Below are positions 7,534 to 13,723 of a stretch of 45,990 nucleotides of DNA, one piece after another. The stretch lies in contig JACIWT010000017.1 in the NCBI GenBank assembly GCA_014360825.1, forward strand, positions 1-45,990. Direction: 5' to 3'. Numbering within the stretch: position 1 is the first letter of the stretch; every line of letters starts with the position of its first letter. Below the pieces are notes generated by a model. That model did not search any database and had not been told where the DNA came from. It saw nothing but the letters and a program-made list of their open reading frames with translations. The position numbers and the translations under genes are program-made. Source of the DNA: Chloroflexota bacterium (GTDB taxonomy: Bacteria > Chloroflexota > Anaerolineae > UBA2200 > JACIWT01).

Positions 7534-7608
7534 GGTGAGATGACTGCTCCTGCGGCGGGACTCTCACCGTAAGACGCCTGGGTGCGAGCCGGGCGTCTTT
7601 TCTCTTTT
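7534..7608 (+). ncRNA. Candidate two-hairpin small RNA (about 73 nt)
   Basis: The predicted transcript starts with GGTGAGA (7534-7540), which pairs with TCTCACC (7562-7568) around a C/G-rich loop. A second stem, AAGACGCC (7571-7578) with GGCGTCTT (7592-7599), runs into TTTTCTCTTTT and is a good Rho-independent terminator. A consensus promoter sits at the right distance. The loop carries CTCCTGCGG, which includes a possible anti-Shine-Dalgarno CUCCU and also occurs twice in the recombinase leader. No known RNA family is recognised. It lies divergent to the transfer operon and may control it. Confidence 0.66.
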
Positions 7609-7681
7609 CACCTATATCCTATCCGAAAGGCCAGCCGTGTCAAGGCCTCACCCCTTGACTTCCTGCATTTCCATGGTGATA

Positions 7682-8284
7682 TCAGCCCTTCATGGGCAAA
7701 AAGCGATCCAATTCTTCGACCAGTGGCTCCAAAGCATCGTCATAATAGGTCAGATGCGGCTTCTTGAAAAGGTCCATTAAATCCACCCTCTTGCCTCGGT
7801 CGGCCAGATAGTGCTCCGCTCTGCTGACCGCCAGGCTCAAGAGCGACAGGCCAAAGGTCCCGCTCAGAAGCTGTAGCCAGCTGCTTCCCCTCTGAGCCGC
7901 AAGGAGTGACAGGCCCCTGGTGACCCATTTCCTGATCGTTCTCTTATCTCGGCCGTAGTCCGCGGCCAGCTCCGCGAGCCTCGCCCCGCCGAGCCACCGC
8001 TCCGCCAGTTTGCCCAGCCGGAAACCAGAGGCTCTCAGATGATGGTAGGCCGTAATCGCCAGGTAACTGAACCGCTTCCCACACACCGTGCATCTCAAGC
8101 GAGGAACCCTCGTTCCATAGGCACGGCTGTAACCGTCACGCACGAAATTGCCTTTGCCCTCCACTCCGAAGGCCGCACACGCCCTGTTAGGGCACCAGCA
8201 CTTCATGAGATCGATGTACCTGATCCGGGCCAAGAATTCGCGAAACAGTGCCTCATCAAACACCTCATCCTCGCGGTTGCCCAT
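7682..8284 (-). CDS. Zinc-ribbon plus HTH DNA-binding protein, IS1 InsA-like
   Basis: A 200-residue protein with a four-Cys zinc ribbon: CPNRAC near residue 31, then CTVCGKRFSY near 70. A helix-turn-helix follows: LAERWLGGARLAELAADYG then RDKRTIRKWV. This order is that of the DNA-binding half of IS1-type transposases (InsA). No DDE nuclease domain follows; the C-terminal 80 residues are helical and unassigned. It may therefore be a domesticated regulator rather than a transposase. The ATG at 8284 is chosen because GGAGG lies just upstream; an in-frame TTG at 8302 precedes that site. Confidence 0.68.
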   Translation of the reverse strand: MGNREDEVFDEALFREFLARIRYIDLMKCWCPNRACAAFGVEGKGNFVRDGYSRAYGTRVPRLRCTVCGKRFSYLAITAYHHLRASGFRLGKLAERWLGGARLAELAADYGRDKRTIRKWVTRGLSLLAAQRGSSWLQLLSGTFGLSLLSLAVSRAEHYLADRGKRVDLMDLFKKPHLTYYDDALEPLVEELDRFLPMKG

Positions 8285-8577
8285 TATCCCTCCCCGCAAC
8301 AACCCTTAGGCCCAGGAGCGTGGCTATGACAAAGTGCCAAAACGATCGCGCTGTCTTCTCTCCAAGACGCTCTCATGCGCTCCATTCCCTCTTCGCTACT
8401 TTACGTCCCTTTTTCGGCTCCGCGTCGGTTCGCAGCGATAGATATCATGGCCGTTCCTGACCAATATCCACATGGCCTGACTGCTACATCGCTTCCAGAC
8501 CCACAAGACGAGGAAAACAGCTGCGGCACTGAACTGAAAGGTTGCGTTTTCCATCGCAGCTCTCTTTTCCGACTTGG

Positions 8578-8889
8578 TCAAGCATACGAACCAGCGCAAG
8601 TCCAGGACCACCACAAAATGGCGTCCCTGGGCCTTTCTAAGGCCCCAGAAAGCCTTTTCGGTGGCGGGAGGACATCATGATCCCCATCCCTTCTGCCCCT
8701 GAGCTCTCCGAGGCCTGGGCAATCGCCCCGTTCACGAGTTATAACAAGTCCTGTCACCATCCCCTGGGTCAGCATCACTTCGTCCATCAACCGACGCTTT
8801 CGCTCTATCTTATCCGCTTCGATTGGCCCTGGCTTGCCCGGCAGGTTGAACTTGGGTATACTTTCAGGTGTGCCCACCGAGCTTCTCAT
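8578..8889 (-). CDS. Doubtful small ORF (about 104 aa)
   Basis: From the ATG at 8889 the frame encodes a charged stretch that looks protein-like (KPGPIEADKIERKRRLMDE) with G/C-rich third positions, then a less convincing tail. A minus-strand TATAAT (8890-8895) directly touches the ATG. It overlaps a rightward promoter, and no homologue is recognised. The rest of the 8285-9037 gap has only short unconvincing frames and a GGGCCTT/AAGGCCC hairpin near 8632. Confidence 0.3.
   Translation of the reverse strand: MRSSVGTPESIPKFNLPGKPGPIEADKIERKRRLMDEVMLTQGMVTGLVITRERGDCPGLGELRGRRDGDHDVLPPPKRLSGALERPRDAILWWSWTCAGSYA
8834..8862 (+). promoter_or_regulatory. Promoter for the sigma-factor gene
   Basis: TTGCCC (8834-8839), a 17-bp spacer and TATACT (8857-8862) point toward the sigma-factor gene. 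Initiation near 8869 would leave a leader of about 170 nt. Confidence 0.6.
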
Positions 8890-8926
8890 ATTATATCGTC
8901 GTAGGTGGAAACGAAAACTCACGCCA

Positions 8927-9009
8927 CTGCGCAAGAATCTCGCCGAAAACGTGCTTTCACCAAGCTTCAAGTCGGCATCGTCACGCTCTGTCCACTAAGT
9001 CTTGCGCAG
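8927..9009 (+). repeat. 10-bp inverted repeat in the sigma-factor leader
   Basis: CTGCGCAAGA (8927-8936) and TCTTGCGCAG (9000-9009) are perfect inverted copies separated by 63 nt. In the leader RNA they could close a large stem just before the start codon, or on DNA they could bind a regulator twice. Confidence 0.6.
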
Positions 9010-9037
9010 GCCAGATAACCAGTGTGACTTGGACCCC

Positions 9038-9985
9038 ATGGCTGAAGAAAAGTCCGACCGGCTACTGTTTGAAGCGATTCAATACGGCTCACCGCCTGAG
9101 CGCAAGGCGGCCGAGGAGGCCCTCCACAGCAGGTATAAGGATGTGGTGCGTAGGCATATCAGGCGCAACGTGCCCCCACCTGACGCCGTTGACTTGGAGC
9201 AAACCGTCTGGATGGAGGTCATCCAAGGGGCCCGCAAGGTCCGACTGCGGTTCGAGAGTGCCGCGCCGTGGATACTGGGGATAGCCCGCAAGAAAGTGGC
9301 GGAATTCTATCGCCGTCCAAAACCACCTACCTCGTCGCTCCAAGAGGGCATGGCAAGCGAGGGCCGCATCGCTGAGCCGCTGGAAGAGCGGGAGAATATC
9401 CTGGAATTGCGCATGGCTTGGCGAGCCCTCACCCCGGAGCAGCGCTTAGTGGTTTTCCTGGCCGACATCGTGGGAGCCCCCCTCTCCGAGGTGGCGCGAT
9501 GGGTCGGTCGTTCCGAACAGGCCATCTACGAGATGCACAGACGGGCTAAGGAGGCCATCCGTTCCCTCCTGTGGGATATCCAACAGGGACACGAGCCCCA
9601 ATCCCAGTGGCTGGCGCCATCCTCCCACACCTACGTAGTCATCGATCTACACCCGGCGCTCGGTCTGGGGGAACTCCAATTTCTGGCTGAAGGCACTGGC
9701 GTGGAGCCCGACCTGTTGTTGGATTCTTTCGAGTTTGGGATGGCCCTCTACGTGGAACGGACACCGGAGTATCTGGAGGCAGTAGACCGCCACTTCGCAC
9801 TTTTTCACCTCGTTCTCCTCTCCCGGGAGGGGCTGGAGGAGTATTTGGCAGGCACGGGCGAAGGTTGTGATGCCTATGTATTCCAGATGACCCTGGAAGA
9901 CGATTGCCTTACCCCTGACCCCCGTTATCAGGCCCTCAAGATGCGCGCCGGCTGGCGCTTGCGGCCCACCGAGGGGCCCGAGTAA
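9038..9985 (+). CDS. Sigma-70 family (ECF-like) sigma factor with extra C-terminal domain
   Basis: About 315 residues counted from ATG 9038. Residues about 10-100 resemble sigma region 2 (DLEQTVWMEVIQ to AAPWILGIARKKVAEFYRR). Residues about 120-180 resemble region 4, with an HTH (LTPEQRLVVFL then APLSEVARWVGRSEQAIYEMHRRAKEAI). A further 130 residues at the C-terminus are not part of a usual ECF factor and are unassigned. The product should direct RNA polymerase to a set of element promoters. No ribosome site is obvious, so the exact start (9038, or TTG 9002) is uncertain. It leads the rightward maintenance block. Confidence 0.8.
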   Translation: MAEEKSDRLLFEAIQYGSPPERKAAEEALHSRYKDVVRRHIRRNVPPPDAVDLEQTVWMEVIQGARKVRLRFESAAPWILGIARKKVAEFYRRPKPPTSSLQEGMASEGRIAEPLEERENILELRMAWRALTPEQRLVVFLADIVGAPLSEVARWVGRSEQAIYEMHRRAKEAIRSLLWDIQQGHEPQSQWLAPSSHTYVVIDLHPALGLGELQFLAEGTGVEPDLLLDSFEFGMALYVERTPEYLEAVDRHFALFHLVLLSREGLEEYLAGTGEGCDAYVFQMTLEDDCLTPDPRYQALKMRAGWRLRPTEGPE

Positions 9986-10164
9986 GGCCACAGTTTCCTG
10001 ACCCTTTCCCATCCACGGACCGTGCGGGGTAGTGTAAACCACCGGGAATCCAAGACTCTGCCAAAACGCGTCCGCGGGCTCTCGCAAGGCCCTCTGGAGC
10101 CCTGGTCAGCGCAATCCCTGTCTCCTCCGTCCGCTGCCTTTCCCAAGACGTTGAGAATTGCCTC

Positions 10165-10194
10165 TTGACAAGTTATAAGAACTATTGTTATCAT
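10165..10194 (+). promoter_or_regulatory. Promoter of the ATPase-replication operon
   Basis: TTGACA (10165-10170), an 18-bp spacer and TATCAT (10189-10194), set in A/T-rich DNA unlike the surroundings. Initiation near 10201 gives a 28-nt leader before the ATPase start, without a clear ribosome site. Confidence 0.72.
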
Positions 10195-10228
10195 CGATTG
10201 TAGTTAGCAGAACTCTGTCTGTAAAACT

Positions 10229-11095
10229 ATGCCTTTGCCCTATCTCACCTACTTCGATCTCAAGGAAGAACCATTCAGCACGGTCCCCTCCCCCAGATAT
10301 CTCTTTCTCACCCCGGTCCACGCCACCGCCCTGGGCAAGACCGAGTTCATCGTCGAGGCCAAGAAGGGCCTGACCGTCATCTTCGGAGAGACCGGCATGG
10401 GCAAGTCCAGCCTCGCTCGGCTCCTGCACCAGAAGTTCCTCGACCGAGGCTTTAATTCGGTGCTGTTGACCAATCCCAACTATCCCACTCCTAATGCGCT
10501 CCTGCGCACCATCATCCAGGAATTCCGGCTTCCCAGGACAGCCCGGGCCTATAAGGACAACCTGGATCTTTTCAAGGCCTACCTCTACGATCAAGCATTG
10601 GAGAAAAGGAAAACTATCGTCCTCATCCTGGACGAGGCTCAAAGTCTACGCTTTCCCCTCCTGGAGTTGCTCAGACAGTTGATCAATTACGAGACCAACG
10701 AGCAGAAGCTCCTGCAGCTGGTGCTCTTTGCCCAGGATGAGCTCAGGCTGAAGCTGGCCCACCCGCGAGGCAAGAGTTTCCGCAGCCGCATCGCCATGGC
10801 CTCCACACTGGACCGGCTGGCCCCAGAGGAGATCGAGAAGATGATCGATTTCCGCTGGCAGGTGGCCAGTGGCGGGAACGCACACCCCTTCGAATTAGGG
10901 GCTTTACGAATGATCTTTGAGCATTCGCAAGGCATCCCCAGAGAGGCCAATATCTTGGCCGACAATTCCCTCCTTCTGGCCTACCTCAGGAAGGTCAGGA
11001 GGATCACCCAGAAACTGGTTGAGGAGGCAGCCAGGGAGCGCCATGAGACCATCGGCTCTGGGAAGGAGAAAGATGAGAAACGACCCATTCGCTGA
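10229..11095 (+). CDS. ExeA/TniB-like AAA ATPase
   Basis: A 288-residue AAA ATPase of the ExeA (GspA-like) type. The N-terminus has the family signature YFDLKEEPFSTVPSPRYLF. Walker A is GETGMGKS (53-60) and Walker B is VLILDEAQS (about 130-138). The C-terminal part is helical, as in the AAA lid. Such ATPases occur in secretion operons and, as relatives of TniB/IstB, in transposition and mobile elements; this setting favours DNA handling. The following gene starts 23 bp before its stop, so the two are co-translated. Confidence 0.86.
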   Translation: MPLPYLTYFDLKEEPFSTVPSPRYLFLTPVHATALGKTEFIVEAKKGLTVIFGETGMGKSSLARLLHQKFLDRGFNSVLLTNPNYPTPNALLRTIIQEFRLPRTARAYKDNLDLFKAYLYDQALEKRKTIVLILDEAQSLRFPLLELLRQLINYETNEQKLLQLVLFAQDELRLKLAHPRGKSFRSRIAMASTLDRLAPEEIEKMIDFRWQVASGGNAHPFELGALRMIFEHSQGIPREANILADNSLLLAYLRKVRRITQKLVEEAARERHETIGSGKEKDEKRPIR

Positions 11096-11504
11096 ACTAA
11101 GTGGCCTGGATCAGAAGCTCTTCACCGCCCCTCCGAAGGCGGACGAGAAGGGCGTGAGCGGCCGTTCAAAGCAACGAACAGACGAACGTCCGGACGTCCG
11201 GAACAAAAGACGGACGTCCGTCGGAAAGGAAGAAGAAACTTCCCAACGTCCGGCCCAACCAACGGTGGAACGTCTGACCGAACGGCGGCCCTACGATTTC
11301 TACCGGGATCAGGTGCTCTGGCTGAATAAGACCAAGGTGGAGATCCAGGAGAAGTACGGCCAGCGAGTCACCGCCAACGCCATGGTCCAGCTGGCAGTGG
11401 ATCTTTTGATGCAAGATTACAAACGGCGGAAGGAACGTTCGAAGCTTGTGACCGAACTCGTTTTCAACCAATCGACGGAGCAACGTCCGTCCGGAGGGAC
11501 GTGA
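11073..11504 (+). CDS. Probable ribbon-helix-helix-like DNA-binding protein with disordered N-terminus
   Basis: A 143-residue protein. The first 75 residues are charged and probably disordered. The C-terminal 60 (DFYRDQVLWLNKTKVEIQEK then RVTANAMVQLAVDLLMQDY) look like a small beta-helix-helix DNA-binding domain as in plasmid partition or Arc/MetJ-type repressors. The start at 11073 follows AAGGAG, is 23 bp inside the ATPase gene and gives the best frame. Palindromes with an ACGTCC core lie inside its linker and around the ribosome site of the next gene, so it may bind its own gene. The fold is inferred by eye. Confidence 0.62.
   Translation: MRNDPFAELSGLDQKLFTAPPKADEKGVSGRSKQRTDERPDVRNKRRTSVGKEEETSQRPAQPTVERLTERRPYDFYRDQVLWLNKTKVEIQEKYGQRVTANAMVQLAVDLLMQDYKRRKERSKLVTELVFNQSTEQRPSGGT
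11186..11222. repeat. Palindrome cluster with GGACGTCC cores, 20 bp apart
   Basis: ACGTCCGGACGT (11186-11197), CCGGACGTCCGG (11190-11201) and GACGGACGTCCGTC (11209-11222) are perfect palindromes. The two GGACGTCC cores are centred exactly 20 bp apart, about two helical turns. A half site follows at 11246-11251. They lie within the low-complexity linker of the RHH-like gene, where protein constraint is weak. Confidence 0.75.
11483..11502. promoter_or_regulatory. ACGTCC inverted repeat around a ribosome-binding site
   Basis: ACGTCC (11483-11488) and GGACGT (11497-11502) flank and partly cover GGAGGG, the ribosome site of the gene starting at 11506. A protein bound here, or an RNA hairpin, would block its translation. 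The half sites match the upstream palindrome cluster. Confidence 0.6.
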
Positions 11505-11505
11505 A

Positions 11506-11865
11506 ATGCAAAGCCTGAAGGAGATTCTGGAGAAGCACACTATCGTCATCGAGGACCCTCTGCTGCGCAAAGGGTTCACCATCGTGCCCAACCTGCTCTT
11601 CCTTTTCAAGGGGTTGTCACATGGGGCCCGCTTGACCTACGTCCTGCTCCTGAAATATGCCTGGCAGGAGGGCAGTTGCTTCCCAGGGATCGACCGGCTG
11701 GCTGCGGAGTTGGGAGTGGAACGCAAGTCGGTGATGAGGTACACCAGAGAATTGCGGGAGAAAGGGTTGATTAGCATCAGGCGCAGGGGTCTGGGGAAGA
11801 CCAACGTCTATCACATCACTAAGCTTAGGGAAGAAGTTATCTCAAAGCTGAAGTCCCATGCGTAG
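11506..11865 (+). CDS. Replication-initiator-like HTH protein, N-terminal part before an in-frame TAG
   Basis: 119 residues with a winged HTH (LTYVLLLKYAWQEGSCFPG, then LAAELGVERKSVMRYTRELREKGLI) of the type found at the N-terminus of plasmid and phage replication proteins. It has a good ribosome site, GGAGGG, seven bases before the ATG. The frame stops at TAG 11863-11865 and continues open in the same frame to 12219. The stop falls in the first of three 8-residue repeats (KSHA-stop-DFW, KSHMWYIR, KSDWWDPK) at the position that is Trp in the other two, so a TGG to TAG change probably split a gene of about 237 codons. Confidence 0.75.
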   Translation: MQSLKEILEKHTIVIEDPLLRKGFTIVPNLLFLFKGLSHGARLTYVLLLKYAWQEGSCFPGIDRLAAELGVERKSVMRYTRELREKGLISIRRRGLGKTNVYHITKLREEVISKLKSHA

Positions 11866-11883
11866 GACTTCTGGAAGTCCCAT

Positions 11884-12219
11884 ATGTGGTACATCCGGAA
11901 GTCCGACTGGTGGGACCCTAAGAATACACAGATGAAGAAGACACAGAAGGAAGAATACTCAGCGTTAACGCAGATGAAAATGACGGGCGAGAAAGATCCA
12001 GCCCATATAAGGTATTTAGTCGAACAGATCCTAGAGGTATGCCGGGATACGAGGAGTACTCGCTTCTACAGCCAGGTGGCCAGAGCCTTGCCCGATGAGG
12101 TGATCTTTCGTTTCTTATCGGAGATTAAGGATGACAAGACGATCGAGAATAGGGGAGCGGTGTTCACCTCGAAGGTGAAGCGGTATCTTGAGAAAGAAAG
12201 AGATGAAATCCGCAGCTAA
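11884..12219 (+). CDS. C-terminal part of the split replication-like protein
   Basis: 111 residues in the same frame as the preceding HTH gene, starting at an internal ATG with GGAAG seven bases upstream. Residues about 30-111 (AHIRYLVEQILEVCRD to FTSKVKRYLEKE) look like the C-terminal helical domain that follows the HTH in plasmid/element replication proteins. It may be made by re-initiation, by stop-codon readthrough, or not at all if the gene is dead. No separate promoter is seen. Confidence 0.6.
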   Translation: MWYIRKSDWWDPKNTQMKKTQKEEYSALTQMKMTGEKDPAHIRYLVEQILEVCRDTRSTRFYSQVARALPDEVIFRFLSEIKDDKTIENRGAVFTSKVKRYLEKERDEIRS

Positions 12220-12889
12220 CTCTTTGCCAGCTCAATATGCCAATAGAGCCCTGCAGCGGGTTCTTCCATTTCTGACCAGCGAGTGGTTTGGGATGCTGCT
12301 TAAGGCCTGCAGGGTGATCAAGCAGCACTTGGGTCGGGAGTTGCAGGAGGGAATGTACGAGATTGTGGATTACGACTCTACCCTTGAATTGAAGGATAGG
12401 CGAGGGAGGGTGGCAACCTTGGAGCGGCAACAGAGGGTGCGCTTCCTTCAGGATAACATTATCGCTTACCAGGATCAGGCTTGGGGTGATGGCGAACTTT
12501 TCGCGGCCTACAAATGCAGCCCCGGGGTTCCCGTGGATCGCTACCGCGACGGCTTCAAATGGAAGGTGCTCATCTCCCTGCGGGAGACCAAACAGCGAGG
12601 CGAAGTCACAGAATTCCATTTACGCAGAAAGATCCGCAACGGGTTCACCAAGCCCAATGAATGGTTGCAAACGGAACTGAGTCACAGAACCCGTCACCTG
12701 CGCATTCGTATCATCTTTCCCAGAGGTCGACCCTGCCAGCGAGCGCTGCTCATAGAACGCAACCGAAACCGGACCAGCGAACTGGGGCCAGACCATTTCA
12801 GCGCCCTAGTGGATGGCCGTCAGATGCTTTCGTGGGAGACGGATCGGCCCAGGATCAATGAACTCTACACCATAAGGTGGCAGTGGTAG
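12203..12889 (+). CDS. Unknown protein, last gene of the maintenance operon
   Basis: About 228 residues from ATG 12203, overlapping the previous gene by 17 bp. Residues 35-120 contain LQEGMYEIVDYDSTLELKDR and RQRVRFLQDNIIAYQD. The C-terminal half is beta-rich with conserved-looking phrases (IRNGFTKPNEWL, IIFPRGRPCQRALLIE, INELYTIRWQW). I do not recognise the family, though it reads as a real, constrained protein. No catalytic motif is evident. A long stem-loop follows 17 bp after its stop. Confidence 0.7.
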   Translation: MKSAANSLPAQYANRALQRVLPFLTSEWFGMLLKACRVIKQHLGRELQEGMYEIVDYDSTLELKDRRGRVATLERQQRVRFLQDNIIAYQDQAWGDGELFAAYKCSPGVPVDRYRDGFKWKVLISLRETKQRGEVTEFHLRRKIRNGFTKPNEWLQTELSHRTRHLRIRIIFPRGRPCQRALLIERNRNRTSELGPDHFSALVDGRQMLSWETDRPRINELYTIRWQW

Positions 12890-12905
12890 CGAGGCAGAGG
12901 AGAAC

Positions 12906-12942
12906 GGAGGAGCGATGGGTACCTCGGACCCATCGCTCCTCC
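12906..12942. terminator. Perfect 15-bp stem-loop downstream of the maintenance operon
   Basis: GGAGGAGCGATGGGT (12906-12920) and ACCCATCGCTCCTCC (12928-12942) are perfect inverted copies around a 7-nt loop. There is no U tract on either strand, so it may be an mRNA 3' end stabiliser, a factor-assisted bidirectional terminator, or the 3' end of the leftward RNA described next. Confidence 0.6.
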
Positions 12943-13105
12943 TTGCACTCAGCTTCCTTGTCCACCACCAACCATTTGTCACCCCCCAACAAGAGATTAG
13001 CGCCCGAGCAGTCAGACCGGTCACCACGGACTGTGAGCAAGGACACCGACGATAAGGCATCAACAGTGGTAAGCCTGATGCCAGGCGAAGACAGCGCTTA
13101 TATCG
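12906..13105 (-). ncRNA. Candidate non-coding RNA from an orphan consensus promoter
   Basis: A fully consensus promoter (13112-13140) points leftward into about 215 bp with no convincing gene. The RNA would start near 13105, contain a GCCTG-GCAT-CAGGC hairpin near its 5' end and reach the 15-bp stem-loop. The minus strand also has AAGGAGG followed four bases later by ATG and 22 sense codons, partly inside that stem, so a peptide is an alternative. If transcription continues it becomes antisense to the 3' end of the gene ending at 12889. Confidence 0.45.
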
Positions 13106-13111
13106 GCCTGG

Positions 13112-13140
13112 ATTATAATCGATAACGCTCATAATGTCAA
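13112..13140 (-). promoter_or_regulatory. Perfect consensus sigma-70 promoter, leftward, without an assigned gene
   Basis: On the minus strand TTGACA (13140-13135), a 17-bp spacer and TATAAT (13117-13112) match consensus at all 12 positions. It begins 16 bp past the stop of the leftward HTH gene, so it cannot serve that gene. Confidence 0.82.
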
Positions 13141-13155
13141 ATCAATGTACTAGCC

Positions 13156-13335
13156 TCACCTATCTTTAGGTCTTGGCTTGGGGCCGGGACGGACACCACG
13201 CGCTTTGTACTCTCTGACAGCCTGCTCAGTGGTCACCCAGTTCCGACCGATCTTCTGTCCCCAGATCGTCCCCCGTCGCACCAGATAACGCAGGTGAGAG
13301 GGAGACAAACCGGAGATTCTGGCTGCCTCTGACAA
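13156..13335 (-). CDS. HTH excisionase-like DNA-binding protein, start uncertain
   Basis: The minus strand encodes a clear MerR/excisionase-type HTH: LSLSEAARISGLSPSHLRY, then RRGTIWGQKIGRNWVTT, then EQAVREYKARG and a basic Pro-rich tail. From the TTG at 13335 the product has 59 residues. The same frame stays open upstream to 13656 but has no ATG, GTG or TTG, so either TTG is the start or the gene has lost its 5' end. Proteins of this size often direct excision by tyrosine recombinases, which fits the element; that role is inferred. The rest of 13336-13723 shows nothing else recognisable. Confidence 0.55.
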   Translation of the reverse strand: MSEAARISGLSPSHLRYLVRRGTIWGQKIGRNWVTTEQAVREYKARGVRPGPKPRPKDR

Positions 13336-13723
13336 GGAGAGCAGGCGCCTTGCGGCCTCTTCCAGGTAGTCGTGCTTCGTCTGGTCACCATCCTTGAGTA
13401 GTAATGGGCTGGTTTTGAGTTTGGTCTGGCTAGCGTCTATTTTATCCCATCTTCTGCTACTCAGGTAGTTCCTTGTGTCAAGGACCCGCTGCGAATTCCC
13501 CGCCGTATTGGGCTCACTGGTGCTGATCCACGGCTGCGGAGGGGTGATGTCAAGGATTAAGAGTGGGATACAACCCGCGATACCACGATGGCCACCAATC
13601 GCTGCCCAACTGGCAATACAAAAGCAAAAATGAGCACAGAGGGGTTGTGCGGGGACTTATCGATCGCCAGGATGGGCGTGCGCAGGCTCCAAAAGAGCCA
13701 AAAGAGGGATTCGCGGAGCGCAA

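Noticed and set aside
7601-7642. Leftward promoter TTGACA with TATAGG
   Set aside because: The spacer is about 21 bp, too long for a normal sigma-70 promoter, and the RNA terminator lies just downstream.
8396-8614. Small leftward hydrophobic ORF (from an internal ATG, about 53 codons)
   Set aside because: One membrane-like helix but weak ribosome site, no conserved pattern and no supporting context.
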